Positions 48,903 to 62,262 of a stretch of 64,000 nucleotides of DNA are shown one piece after another. This DNA is from Triplophysa rosa (lineage: Eukaryota > Chordata > Actinopteri > Cypriniformes > Nemacheilidae). The position numbers and the translations under genes are program-made. The notes beneath the pieces are model-generated. The model saw only the letters and a program-made list of their open reading frames with translations, had not been told where the DNA came from and ran no database searches. Position 1 is the first letter of the stretch. Every line of letters begins with the position of its first letter. The stretch is taken from NCBI RefSeq assembly GCF_024868665.1, contig NC_079894.1, positions 10,871,044 to 10,935,043 on the forward strand, written 5' to 3'.

Positions 48903-51900
48903 ATGGTGCTCCACAAGGCCATTCAGGCAGCTCGTGAAGGGAACGTGGAGGCTCTGAGGGCCCTGCATGAGTCCAGATGCCTCAGTCCGACCATCACGGA
49001 TGCTCAGGGAGCTTCACCCGTTCACCACGCCGCCCGCTGCGGCCAGCTGGACTGCCTCCAGTTTCTGGTGAAAGAGGCTCATTTACCCTGCCACATCCGC
49101 ACCAAAAACGGAGCGACGCCTGCTCATGATGCTACTGTCACAGGGCATGTACGGGAGCTGGAGTGGCTGCTGAGACAGGGGAATTGTGGGATTGAGGTGA
49201 GTGCCAAGTGTATGAAAGAGAAAAAACACTTTTGACAGCTGGATTGATGATGTTTTTAAGGATGGTGAGTCAATGTCAATTTACTTTACTGTCAATGATT
49301 GATGAGCAGTTCACACAGTAAAGCAGCTCTTTCATTAGTAGCAATGACAGTATAATAGAATCAGTGTGCCTGTAATTTAAACTACTTATGGGGTATTGGA
49401 TGATGATTTTGTATCTGCTTACAGGATCATGATGGCGAGGGAGCTACGGCCCTGCACCTGGCTGCCAGGTTTGGCCACGCGGAGGCAGTGCAGTGGCTGC
49501 TGTCGGAGGGAAGCAGCACTGAGGCGGAGACCGACTGCGGAGCTCTTCCTCTTCATTATGCCGCAGCCAGTGGAGACCTCACCTCCCTCAAATTACTCAT
49601 GTCTAACTACCCGCGGTGAGGCACACTAAATTGATCATTTAAAAAATTATAAATATTTAGATGTTTGTACGCTGAGTTTAAACGCTATACGGTTCATAAA
49701 ACAGCCGAACAACACTTAAAGTCCCAGTGAAATTATAAATGACAATGCCTATTTTTTCATGAAATATTGCCGTGTTTATTGTAAATAGTTTATCAATGTG
49801 GGTCACTCTCTTTTTAAAATTTGTGTGCCCTCAGTCTTCAGTTAAAATCTGAAAATGCACTTCCTTCCTGTAATGACTATCCATCTTAATTGACGTGTGT
49901 TAGACGGCTTGGGCGGAGCATCCGTTAACTTCTCCCCTTCAACTGTCAGTCTGCTGCCAGCTCCATTTCAAAATGCAACAGCTGTTTTTATACCTCCAAT
50001 CAAATCGCAGAGAAAGATGAAAGCCACGCCCACTATTTTTCTCATTAGAAATTGCATTTCACTAGGAAATGCGTGAAAATACGGAAGATAAAAAGATCGC
50101 AACTTCTGGTTCACAGGGACTTTAAAACCGAAGTTGGATAGATGCTACTGGGCCATTCTATAATTGTAGGAACATAATGTAGCCTACGTGGGATATATTG
50201 TTAAAGGTCTGGTTAAACGCACATCTGCCAATCTCATATTATTCTTGAGTACCTATAGAGTAGTATTGAATACTTCGTATCTTCGAAGAGTATTTAGTTT
50301 GATCGCGCCGATTGCCAACAAAACACAGACATATGACTTTCACTCACCGCATGTGGTTCATGTCTGGCATCTTTTAGCACTGGGACCGCCCCATCTATCA
50401 GTTTCAAACAATCTGCAAATCCAGCGCTATATCCACCATTAACATCCATCACTGAAATGCCGTAAACAAACAAACACACCTCAACTTCTATCACTATCGC
50501 AAGAGTAACGAGCTGCAGCTGCAAGCCCACAGCGCAGCCAATCTTGACAAAGCGCACCTAATCTTGATGGTAGGTGGTCTTCCTTAATGTTACGAAATGC
50601 TTTTAGTAATGTTAATACATTTTCAAAACCAGACGTTACTTCGGGGTTTGTGATGGGGAAATATCCCAAATCCGAGGTGTCTTGAACGCAGCATTATATC
50701 ACCTAAAAAAGTATGGTATTTCGCTGTCTGATTTTGAAAAGTTGCTCATCTTCGCATTCAAGCATTAAAATGACCTCAAATACAAACACATTTTGCTCTC
50801 ATACTTTTGTCTGTAGTTAGATTAGATAATCATGCCATTTGGGTGTGTTTCTCCAAAATAAGGTGTTTTTTGTGATACACCTTATGTGTGTCCGGAAGAC
50901 CATTGTCAAATAAGTTACCCACTGGGAAAAGCCCTCTCAAAAAGGAATGGTTTGTCCTAATTGTATATCATTTGCATAGTGTGATGTCATTTCCTCTATA
51001 GATGAAATAGAACAAAGTCCTTTTTTTAAACAAAAGATCAAGAGTGGACTCATTGAATGTCAGCAGTTACACAAATATTGTGACTCTAAATTCTAACAAG
51101 AGATTGCAGTGCATTTATTTATTCATTTACCACACCCCTTAATCTAAAGCGACTTATAAATGAGAGATCATTTGACATTTTATCAATACATTAGAATTAG
51201 AACTTATGTTAGGTTTATGAAGATGTATTTCTAACCATGCCATATGCATATGTTGAGTAGGCTTTAGGCCCAATTCTTTTAAATGTCAACTGAGTTATTA
51301 TCAACATTGTTACTCAGTTAAGTAAAAAATATGAGGTAAAGGTTTAAAAAACTATTTAAAACCATGTAACTCTGAGACTAATAGAATAAGTACAGTATAC
51401 GTATTTAAGGGTGTTATGTGAGGTTATGTTTGTGTTTTGGGAAAAATGTTTCCCATATTCAAATGCCATATGTACCCCAAATTATAGAATGACCCCACTA
51501 TTAGTTATTTACGTATGTGACTTCTTTACGCGTAGGCAAAAGAATGTGTCATGCTTGGACAGGTAAGTATAGGCACAGTCAGTGTAGCTGTTAGAAGCTG
51601 CAGGCTGAGAAAAGGTCAACTAACACATGTCAAACCTGCCATCTCACTGTACCTTGTCCTCTATAATACATGAGGAGTCTCATACCTGCCACATGGCAGC
51701 AGCACCTGTGCTTATACTCTGCACAGCCACCAACATAATGATGCAAAAGAAAGTGTACCTCGCTCTAAGACCTCACAAAAAATACTTGCTAAAAATGTAA
51801 CATTTTTAATAAGGGATTTGCATATTTTTGAAACATAAGGAGCAGCCTTTTGTGTCTCTGTATTTTAACTGGATCAGATGACAGAAGCCTTTCACAGAAT

Positions 51901-54900
51901 TATAACCCCTTATAACACATGATATTTTACAGCTTAATGCGTAAAACTTCTGTAATCATTACATAACATAAAAGAAGATATTTTGAAGAACATGCTAGCC
52001 AAACAACATTAGACCCAGTTAACTTCCATTGTAAGGACACAAAACCACTGAGACATTTCTCAAAATATCTTTGTTTGTGCTATACAGATAAAACAGTCAC
52101 TGTATACAGCTTTCAAACCACACGAGGTGAATAAATGATGATCATTTTATTAACTATCCCTTTTAATCTCCTTCACAGATATTTTTTATAGTAGGTACTG
52201 TATGCATAGCATATAATAATACTATAAGTATAACGTAGGGTATAATATAGTATACAGTATATCTTTAAGTCCCATAAAGATGTTTTTGGACTCAGGTATG
52301 TGGACCGTCAGACAGGAACTGGGGCCACCCCACTATATCTGGCCTGTCAGGAGGGGCATCTACATGTGGTTGAATACTTGGTGAAGGATTGTGGGGCAAA
52401 CGTCCATTTGCAGGCCAAGGATGGCATGAGTGTTCTTCATGCAGCTGCCCACATGGGACACTATGCACTGGTGGTCTGGCTAGTGAGTTACAGCCGCTCT
52501 TAGCTAAGATTGTCTTTTGTCTATGGCATCATCTGATCAAGTGATGGTCGCACTAAACATCTTTCAATCAACAAATTCATAGCATATAATACAAATGATG
52601 TGATACAATGATCCCATCAATGATCCCACTGTCTGTTCTTGATCTTCAGGCCACTTTCACAGACCTGGACCTGTCCTGTCAGGATAAGGATGGAGCCACA
52701 GCACTGCACTTTGCTGCTAGCGAGGGCCACCATCGCATTGTGGATCGTCTTTTGATAATGGGAGCGAGTGTCATAAAAGACCACTGGGGTGGGACCCCTC
52801 TGCACGATGCAGCTGAGAATGGAGAACTGGAGGTTCCCATCACAAATATTTATACAGTGTAAGTAGTGTTTAAAATGCAGTCGCGCGGCTTTGAATGACA
52901 GACTTTTCTTCTTTCAGTGCTGCCGGGTGCTGCTGAATAATCACATCAGCCCACTGGAGAGAGATTTGGATGGCTTTACTGCAGCGGATCTGGCAGAGTA
53001 CAACGGCTATCATGACTGTGCCAATTTCATCCGTGCCAGTGATGCTCATGTAAGATTGTTTTTTTTCTTCAGATTTCTGTTTGCACATTGTTTTCTTTTC
53101 ATGTTTTTAAGTTTTGAAGGATGGTTCTTTTCATTCCTGTATTTCATTTGGCATAATATGGCACACCCTGAATGCCGCTGACATTAGTGTTTTGGTTCAC
53201 GTCTCCCCCTACTGATGGCAAACTGTTACTGCCACCTTCTGGCAAACTTTATTACTCCACCCTGAACATATTTGTGCCAATACAATACAGCAGATCAACA
53301 TGGCTGAGTAAAGATACACAGTAGAGGACTGAGTACACGTATTAAAGCACATGATTAAACCCGACTCAGTCGTGCACTGACCGTCATCACTACTTAAGAA
53401 GTGATGTATTATTTATGAGATAAAGGACAGGACATTCTTCATAGGAACATTCTGTTCAGATACCCCTAGTCTTCTAATTAATAAATCCATCATAATCTGA
53501 TCCACTTTTTTATGTTGTTACATTGTCATGGATTCCAGGAACAATTCCAGGAATATGTCATTTGTGTCATGAAATCTGTTGTTGCAACTGGAAGAACGCC
53601 TGGTCAGTTTTTGTGCTGTCATACAATTAATATTTAAAGAATATAGCTGGCCTGAACTCAAAAGGGGGCCATTTTATGTCCTCCTTAAAGTCATTCACAT
53701 AACAATGTCACAGATGTAAGGTCAGGAGAGTTAGCCGTGCCCATGAGAAAGGATGGGTGCAACACGTAATAGGCCCATAAAGTGTCAAACCCCAATTCTC
53801 CCTGGAAATTCACAAAATTAAGTACTTATATTTACACACTTAGAGTCACACATACGCTAAAGTTCAGTTACGTCATTAGTGCATAACTGAAGTGGAAACT
53901 ATGCAAGCGGCATTCTTTTGATAGCATAACAGCGATGGCACAGCAGAACGATACGTCGGATACAGGCTGATTAGCAAGACACTTAGGAGTGTCTGGTTGG
54001 CGCAGGAGGGATCTGTGTGCTATCACTTACTCCCCTCTCAGTGTGAGCTCCAATGCCACGGGGGCGTCATGAGATCCACCTTCTCAGGTGTCAGAGGCTC
54101 GTAAATGCAGCAATGGGTTTGTCACATGGCATTTTGCTTCTCATGCTCAGTGAATATATCACAGGGCTGCAGAGAGAGACGTGTTGTGCCCCAGTTTGTA
54201 TACTGACGCTGTCCTTGTTTACACTGGAGTGCACTGGTTGTTTTGTGTGTATTTTCCTAAAGGAAAGTGTGGGCACGTTCATTTTAGGGCTGTCAAATTA
54301 ATTGCATAATAATACAGTATATGTCTGTGTACTGTGCATATTTATTTTGTATTTATAAACACAAACATACATATATTTAAGAAAAATCAACGTTTATATA
54401 TAATTTCAATTATTGATAAATATAAATAACCACATCTAGATATTTCCTAAATATGCATGCATGTATGTGTGTGTTTATAGTTACAAAATGAATACGCACA
54501 GTACACAGACCATTATCTAAACAACTTCTGGATGTGATTAATCGATTTTGTCGGTTTTAAAAAGCACTTCATGTAACTGTTTTCAAAATAGTCAACCACC
54601 ATGTTGTAGGTATTCATTTGATTGTATTTTAAAATATAATACAAGCTAGAAAGGTGGTGTCCACAGCTATACAAGGTACCGGAACAATTACCACAAAACA
54701 TACAGTATGTTACAAAAAAAATTTAAAGGGTAAAAGTAAAGAACAAATATTGATGTCATACAATCTTACTGCAGATATAGCTGTTTACATTATTCCACTT
54801 ACATATACAATATCTAATGATCTGTGAGTGAAGTGTGCTGACCCCTGAGCACTCCACGGGTGAGGTGCAGGTGATGGACAGCTACTGTCTTTATTGAGTG

Positions 54901-57900
54901 ATGCTTGTTTAAAGTTGCGTAACAGCAGGACAGTTAGGTTAAGATAACATGATAGCTCATCAGGGACTAGAACTGTCTGTTCATGTGTAGTCACTATCAA
55001 ACCCCGTTCTTTGATCTTGCCTTCTTGTACAACTGAGGTCATTGTCTTACCATAAATGGACACTTCAGAGGTGTGTGACTATACATGCAAGTGTTAGTTC
55101 AATAACAATACATATCCTCCTAAAGCACACACTGAGAGTATAAGTGCTGTGGAGGAACTTGTGGTACTACTACAAAGCCTTTAGAACCTTACATTTCTAA
55201 AGGACAAGCGTTCACCTAATCCCACCCTTTAATTATTAATACTTTACTATGAAGACCTCCCGTCCGAGTGAACTGCTTATAGGGCACTGATCCTTAAGCT
55301 TTTGGTCATTGGATGGCTGGAGTGATGATGTGAGTAAACAGAAACAGGCTGGACTCGTCACATTTGGCGGTTATACAGTACTTGTGAAGATTTGACTGGC
55401 AAAGGTATTTACATAGTTATAATAGTTATTTTTCTGAAATCATGATTTTTTAGGTGCTTCAAGAGTAATGAAATTTCTTTATAATTCTAAAAGACAGCAT
55501 GGGGTTGTTTTTGCTCGAGGAAGAATGCGCTTTTGTTGGGTGTTATCAGTAATAGTCATAATATTTGTACAACATTTGTGAATAAAAAACCTGATTAATG
55601 GAATTTTTTTAAAATACATTGCATATAAATAAAGGTTAAAAAGAAGAGTGTTAAAAAACAAATGTTACCAAGACTATATACAGGAAATGAGGTTAAACAA
55701 ACAAATATAACTATTGTAGGGCAAGTAAGAGATGATGTAATAGACGAAGCAGAAATTCTGAAATGTTTGTGTTTTGCTTGTACACATTTCTTGTTAAAAT
55801 CAGAAAATACGGCATAAATATTTTTATTAGATTGAATGTTAAATACTGTATGTAGTACTTCAAGCCTTATTTAATATTTATTATGAAATATTACTTATTT
55901 AATATCTTAGATATGTTGCTGGCATTTAGGGCTTCATTCAGTACATGACTGTTCCACAAATTTAAAATGATTACTACTACTGTAAATTATGGCTGTCACA
56001 GTTTTCGCTCAGATCTTCACTACAAGATCATCATCATCATGGCCAAAACAAATGAACAATAATATTGTTGTGATATCTATTGAACTTATTTTTATAAATA
56101 AAATAATGTTATCAATCAACCTCATTTTGATTTAGTCTATTTTGTGTTTTTTTTGGCCAATGAATCACACTCAAAATATGAGTGTTGGGAGGTGAAGAGA
56201 AAGTTTGTAACTGTTATGGCTCTTTAAAGCTAAATTTAAATATTGTAATTTGCTATTAATATTATATTGATAATCATGGCTTTTAATATTACAATATTGT
56301 CAATAGGTATGTCATAAGACCCCTACTGTAAATATGATCAAATCATATTCTCATGGTCATCTCATATATATTAACGCATGTATACAGTCAATTTGGCAAA
56401 GGTTTCAGTGTAGCTTTCCAGCCACTGTGCTGTATGGCATATACAGTACGTATATTAAAAACACACACAGAGAATTCTTGAGGGTTCATGAGTGCCCATA
56501 AGAGAAATCAATCACTGCATTTCCAGGTATGGGTCATTTGACCCGTCCTATCAGATGACTGATCTCTATAGGCAGTTTTTCTTCGCTAACAAAGTGGGAG
56601 GTCTGCTATACTAAACAGTTTGAGCTCCTGTTTCACTTTTCTTGTGACTTTGTACTCTCATTATAAGCTTCTGGCAGATCCTGGTGTACACTGTGTGTCC
56701 AGGCTCGTGTTTTTAGTAATTTACCATTATGAGAAAATTGCAGTTTAAATTTATTGCATTCTGAGTCAGCCCCGAATTACTCATTGCGTTTTTTACTCAA
56801 CAGTCTGTAGATGGTTTCCCTGCACCAGATGTTTTACTTATAGAGGAAGAAAGGACCTTATTTAGCACAACTGACCCCTACCAGGATATTAAGCACCTGT
56901 CCAATACCAGAATGGACAGCATCAAGGTGATGATATTTAATGACAGACTCATTTTATACAACAAACATGACAGGATTCGATTATTTTTAATCACTTTGTT
57001 TTGGTGTTCCTAGCAGCCGGTGAACGAGGTGCCTCCCCAACCTCGACTCTCTCCACCAGACCCGGATGCATCATCTGCGTTCCCTGTCTCCTCACAGGGC
57101 AACAGAGCTGGGTCTGGAACCATTCAGCACATGCAAGTGGCCTCTACAGATGAGATTACAGGTCTTTTAGCACTTTTCTCAGTTGCTAACTATGATCATT
57201 GCACAAATGTCTGTTAGATCTCGATTTGTCAAAAAGGTCCATGTCCACCAAAATACAAAGAGAGCGTATTTTTAAAGTCATCTCATTTCTTTCTTTATCT
57301 GGCGGAACTGTACAGTTGTGACCTCATTCAACATGAGGAAACATGTTGAGGAAGAGCAGACAATTCTTTCCAACAAATCAATGAGGTCGTTGAGACAAGC
57401 AGGGATCACAGCCATCTTCACTGGACAAGCTTTTAATGTATGTTCTACCTCAACACCATTTATTCATTTTTTATTAGCAAAATAAGTCATTTTATTGAAG
57501 TTAACATGACATTGAGTTTATTGTTAATAATGTTAATCCAAATAATGGAATGTTTGTGTAACTCAGAAATTGTATGCTGGTTAATGTTAGTGTATTAAAG
57601 GGATAATTCCCCCAAAAGTGACAATTCTTTCATAATTTACTAACCCTCATGTCATTTTAAAACCTTTTCATACTTCTGCAAAACATAAAAGAAGATATTT
57701 GGAGAACATTGGTACCCTAACAACATTGTATGGACACAAAACCATACACAAAGACATTTCTCTTAATATCTTCTTTTGTGTTCCACAGATGAAAGGGGTC
57801 ATATAAAGGTTTTAAATTACATGATAGTGAATCAATTATTTTCATTTTCGTGAACTATCCCTTTAAAGGTAATGGCAATAATAGCAAAAAGCAACAGATT

Positions 57901-59784
57901 TAGAAGGAAATCACTATGTTATCATTAGGTGTCACTGTCAACTGAACTTTTAAGTGAAAATGTTTCATTGTAACTGAGATGACAGCATTGTCATTAGTTC
58001 TGAGTAATTTTTCAACATTGTTATACATTTGTTTTCAGAAAGGAGAAAATGAAGATGTTTTGCTTTCAGCATTGAAGGAAAACCTTGCTGACATTGATTC
58101 TCTGATCCCTACTCATGATGTGAACGGGAGGCCCATTGCTGAATGGAAGAGGCAAGTTATGGTGCGCAAGCTTCAGGCTCGACTACAGGATGATGACAAC
58201 CAGAGCATAAAAGTAAATATTACCCAACCATTGCATTTCATACATTCTTTTAACTGAGCAAATTCTACATATAATACAGGATTGCGACTGTTTCACATTA
58301 CACAGGATGAGAGTAACAAGTTTGTGGAAGTGGATGGTTGGAGGTACTCCCAAGCACACAATGTCATTCTGGGTCCCTTTGGCGAGTTGCTTACTGAAGA
58401 TGACTTGGTCTACCTGGAGGGACAGATTGAAACCATCTCCCTTCAGAAACGCTGCCAGGCCTATGAGTTTGAGCTTAGCCGACTGGCAGAGGAACTCAAA
58501 GCCGTCCTTCCCGATCCCATCATCAATATCATCGTAGATACGGAGTGCCACCAGCGACCGAAAGTGGGGGAATCTCTGCCTCTTCCTGTGTGGTACAATC
58601 GTATCTCAAATATCGTGAAGAGCATGTCCCTGCTGCTGTCCAACCTCTCAGAAACAAATGGAGAAGACGGCATCTGTAAGATGCCAAACACAGATCTTGC
58701 GTCAGTCTTCACATACCATTCAGAGAGGCGAAGTTGTAACAGAGGAAGAAGGCAGAAGGTTGAACTGGAGATTCAGCAGTCAGGAGTTTCTGTAAAAAAT
58801 TTGAGATCAAACTTTGAGAGTCAGCTGGGTAACATTTATCCATTTGCTGGGCTTATAAACAACGCAGCTCACTCAGACCTAAGGCAGCAAAAACTGTCTA
58901 CTTCAACAAATTGTCAAGAGCAGTCTGCAGGGACAATCCAAAGCACCGGCATAAATCACGCTAATGACAAGGGCATAAAATGCAAACAGACACCTGGCAA
59001 AGATTCAGCTGAAGTGATAGAGACAACCTGCTTGCGAAAGGAACGCATTGTCGTGTTATTTTTGAGCCATTGGAAAAAGTCTGCATATGCAATATCAATG
59101 AGAGCCAAAATGAAACAAGATCTTGAGAGCTGTTTGACAAGTGAAGCAATAACCGCTCCAGTCTCCAAGCCAGGGACCAGATCATTGTATCATCTCTACA
59201 GGCAGAGAAGTGCAATAGACAAGATGATTGGCAATTGGAAACGTGTTGCCTCTGGGGTCCCTTCACGACAGATCCGAAGCCTACAGAGAAAGCGTGTGAC
59301 CTACTCACCCGAGCAGTTCCTTCCCCGCGTGAATGGTGCTCCTGTTGCGTATGACACCCTGACTCTCGAGCTTTTTATGCTCGGTTACTTTCACATTCTC
59401 GAACAGGACCTCTCAGCCGAGGAACGAAAGATGAGGCACCTGTTATGCTTTGAAGTTTTTGACCATGTAGGGAATTTTCCTTGGGAAACAGTCCGAGAGT
59501 TTCACCGGGCTGTCCTCAAGGATATTGAGGCTGGGAGACGTGAGTGGAAAGATGGTTTTGAGCACACCAAAGCACAATACTTTGGGAAAAGAGAACGTGG
59601 GACGATCTGTGCTGAGGTCACGCCGAATGTCATAGGTGAAAATCCCATACTGGAGGATGAAGGACGTCCCAGTAGAGATGAAAGCAATGACTTCTCAATG
59701 TTTTGTAATGATGAAATTTGCAAATATATTGATCGTAGTTTCACCTTTTGGAAGGAGAAAGAAGCAGAGTTGTTTGATTTCTGA
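48903..59784 (+). CDS. espnl: Espin-like protein
   Basis: Ten coding exons (48903-49196, 49425-49615, 52296-52482, 52650-52832, 52918-53049, 56804-56926, 57014-57161, 57316-57437, 58039-58212, 58306-59784) give 1010 aa; human ESPNL is 1005. Residues 1-329 form about ten ankyrin repeats, for example [52 protein letters not shown]. The middle is a Ser/Pro/Gln-rich linker, and a long last exon (492 aa) holds [21 protein letters not shown] sequence just before it, then [18 protein letters not shown], and ends [12 protein letters not shown]. In mammals ESPNL binds class III myosins through its ankyrin region and helps shape hair-cell stereocilia. The ATG at 48903 is preceded by an acceptor-like TTTTGTTGCAG, suggesting a 5' UTR exon. 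Two donors are weak: GTTCCC after 52832 and GTCTTT after 57161. Confidence 0.95.
49716..50125. mobile_element. TTAA-flanked MITE in espnl intron
   Basis: The element is bounded by TTAA on both sides. Inside, the ends AGTCCCAGTGAA and, in reverse complement, AGTCCCTGTGAA form inverted repeats. TTAA target sites are typical of piggyBac and Kolobok elements. It is 410 bp with no coding capacity. Confidence 0.75.
51967..52166. repeat. Palindromic element in espnl intron (5' truncated)
   Basis: The left part starts within the arm at ATAAAAGAAGATATTTTGAAG and lacks the outer end. The right side finishes TATTAACTATCCCTTTTAA with a degenerate GTGAATAAATGATGATCATT. It ends about 130 bp before exon 52296-52482. 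Confidence 0.55.
53050..56803 (+). other. espnl intron 5, long and repeat-bearing
   Basis: At 3.75 kb this is the largest espnl intron. Apart from the AT-rich repeat at 54286-54546 I see no recognisable element and no exon-like sequence. Open frames on either strand are short and without motifs. Confidence 0.55.
54286..54546. repeat. AT-rich interspersed repeat, copy 2
   Basis: It starts AGGGCTGTCAAATTAATTGCA and continues with ATATGTCTGTGTACTGTGCAT, like copy 1 at 34189-34375, and ends near GATGTGATTAATCGATTTTG, which is an inverted match of the start of the family. This copy looks longer at its right end. Confidence 0.65.
57595..57866. repeat. Palindromic element in espnl intron
   Basis: It runs from TTAAAGGGATAATTCCCCC to TTCGTGAACTATCCCTTTAA. 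The inner arms have AAACATAAAAGAAGATATTTG and AATATCTTCTTTTGTGTTCC. It lies between exons 57316-57437 and 58039-58212. Confidence 0.75.
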
Positions 59785-60296
59785 AGTTTGAATGATGTGA
59801 TAGCGATACTGAGCCGCATTTAAACACAAACAAATGCTGTTGAGATATGTAATAATATGACAACCAAGCCAATAAAATTAAGTTACAAGCTTTAATCTCA
59901 ATCTGCAAGAGACTTACTTTTGTTCAGTGGTTTGTAATGAAACATCTGATAAAACTTAAATACTACATATGCATTATGATCAGGACCTGGCCATATACGT
60001 AAATGCCCTACAACCATGTATTTTGATGTGTGCTTTATTCTTTAAATGCCCATTTATAAATAAACGTTGATTTTTGTTTGAACATTGCTGCTTGACAGGA
60101 TTGGTCTTTTGGGTTACAGAAATGCTCTTTTTAATTATAAATCACTTCTGTATCCTTATAACTTGTTTCTGTTTAACATTTTCGCATAAGAAGAAACAGA
60201 AATATGACCTTAAATGCGAAGCATTAACAAACATGAATGTTGGTGGGGGAAATGCATGTATGCCCAACCCTGAGAAACTGATGAAACATGTATAAG

Positions 60297-60926
60297 CTAC
60301 ACTGTAAAACTTTGCTGTAGTTTTGCAGCAGGTTTGCCTGTAACAATGTAGATTTAATTTACAATTTTGTTTTAAACATAAACTTACCTTGTTCTTATAT
60401 TTTCTTTCATTAAACAAGACTAAATATATTATGTTACTTTTCTTGTTATGTACTATAAATGTTTTGTAATTTATTAAGTTTTAAATGTTTTTACAAGAAA
60501 ACCAAACAAAAATGCTCAGGAAGAATGTCATTTTTGCAGTGTATAGCCAGTAATGAGACCAGTGTCATGATTCTGCCTCATCTTGTCATGTCTGTCTTGA
60601 TCTTGTGGCAGAATCACGGCAGGATCCCCTGTTTCATGTGGAGGGGGGCGTTTTGGCCCTTTTGGCCTTCCACATGAAACAAGAGGTTCTGCCATGGCTC
60701 TGCCACAAGATCAAGAAAAGCAAGACAAGATGAGGCAGAATCATGACAGACCAGTCTCTTCTTGCTCATTTTGAATATCAAAAGTCAAAGTGTTTTAATT
60801 TTGGTTAAAGTAAAATTTAACTCAAATTAAAAACAGTACTAATAGGAAAATATTAAGTAGTAATCAAATCTACAATAAGTTACTGGCAAAACTGCTGCAA
60901 AATTACAGCAAAGTTTTACAGTGTAG
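60297..60926. mobile_element. TA-flanked palindromic transposon (host of a nested element)
   Basis: The outer arms pair over about 60 bp with a few mismatches: left CACTGTAAAACTTTGCTGTA and GTTTTGCAGCAG, right reverse complements of these. Both ends are bounded by TA. The interior is interrupted by a second palindromic element at 60563-60748. Confidence 0.8.
60563..60748. mobile_element. Palindromic element nested in the previous one
   Basis: Perfect 15-bp inverted ends, TGTCATGATTCTGCC and GGCAGAATCATGACA, are flanked by a 6-bp repeat GACCAG (60557-60562, 60749-60754). The arms pair almost to the centre, via CTTGATCTTGTGGCAGA and GTTTCATGTGGA. The 186-bp size and near-complete palindrome suggest a recent insertion; superfamily not assigned. 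Confidence 0.82.
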
Positions 60927-62192
60927 AGTGCAACACTCATAGTATCACAGTGGTATTGAACAGTATGGGAAGAAGGCTGAACAAGATTAATAAACATTTA
61001 TTGTATACAGATCACTACCATGCCTAAAATACCCAGAAAAAATACACTCAGAAAAATAGAAAAGACTCCATTTTAAGAAATAACTCTTACTGACATATCT
61101 GATGCTTTTCTCTCAGCCTTCAAACAACATTCTCCTTCTGCTACCGTAGATATTAAAAAAAAATTCAGACAAAGACAATAATTCAGAATTAAAAAGAAAT
61201 TAAAATATTAAAAAAACTGGCAAAATATAAAATAATTTTTATTAAGGTCCATGGTTTTGTGCAAATGTTCCATAAGATGTATTTTAGTAATATTGTAAAA
61301 AAGAATTAAGAAACATTGGTAAACACATAAATACATTTAAATTTCATTTAATTTGAATGAACTCCTCACTGTTAAGACCTTGAGACTATAATTTGATGCA
61401 CTGGAAAATGAAGGTTAACAGATTTATATCCACAGTGCATGCTTGGATGATACATTGGGATCCCAGTTACATAACTCTTTGCAGAGCTGTTCCCTAAAGA
61501 ATGAATGTTACATGAAATGTTAAAATATCCTGTCAGTCTGACTCTGAAGTCTGGACACACTGGGTAGTGCATATGTTCTTGACACATAAGAGGTGTGAGC
61601 TCGTTTTCAAAAGCTCAGGTTTTAAAGCTCGGGTTCTGGCCTAAATTGTGTAAGTCATTTTCAACTCTCTTCCTTTACTGTCCTGTTTATATACCGTATT
61701 AGTTTACAAGCATTCAAATTATACAACAACCCTTGCTTATCACATAAATGGGTCATGTAAAAGAACATCGATTTATAGTGTTTTGACAAAACACATTAAT
61801 ATTTAATTGTTATTAGCACTACTTGTATTATAGGCTCCGCTATAAAGCTTATTAGTGCTGAATGCATTCCTTACAAAAAAAACATCTACTATCAAATTGA
61901 ACAGAATAAAGGGGATTAAAACGACAGAAATAAGTGCTGTTGTACACGGATGTATATGGCCTGCGGTTTAATGTGAGAGGGGAGCTCACGAGCAGTGTTT
62001 CCGTAAACACTCAGTGATATCAGACGGGCGTAGCGCCTGGCATGCGCATGCGCACTGGACAGAGGACTTGACATCGCGGAGCAGTACTGCAATATCCATC
62101 GATTCGGGACCGAAGATTTTCCATCTGCATTCTCGCAAGACTGGTGCCACCTGTACATAATAATCCATTACAACTCTGTAACAAAAGCAATC

Positions 62193-62262
62193 ATGTCTAT
62201 GGGAAGTGACTTTGGGAACCCTTTACGGAAATTCAAACTTGTTTTTTTAGGGGAGCAAAGCG
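62193..62262 (+). CDS. rab6: RAB6-family GTPase, first coding exon only
   Basis: The exon encodes [20 protein letters not shown] and then EQS, ending G|GTGAGT with one base of the next codon. It matches the RAB6 start closely; the next residues in the family, VGKTSLI of the G1 loop, would be in exon 2. No such exon appears in 62263-64000, so the rest of the gene lies outside. RAB6 controls Golgi-to-ER and Golgi exit traffic. RAB6A and RAB6B differ little here, so the paralogue is open. The promoter carries an NRF1 site. Confidence 0.9.

Larger units (their letters stand above)
59785..62192. other. espnl 3' UTR and espnl/rab6 spacer
   Basis: An AATAAA at 59871-59876 lies 87 bp after the espnl stop. 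The rest is AT-rich spacer with the nested transposons at 60297-60926. No gene was recognised. The right end is the rab6 promoter, with a perfect NRF1 palindrome TGCGCATGCGCA at 62043-62054 and no TATA box, followed by about 140 bp of likely 5' UTR. Confidence 0.65.

Noticed and set aside
58183..58551. 122-codon minus-strand frame
   Set aside because: It is antisense to espnl coding exons whose plus-strand reading is a clear match.
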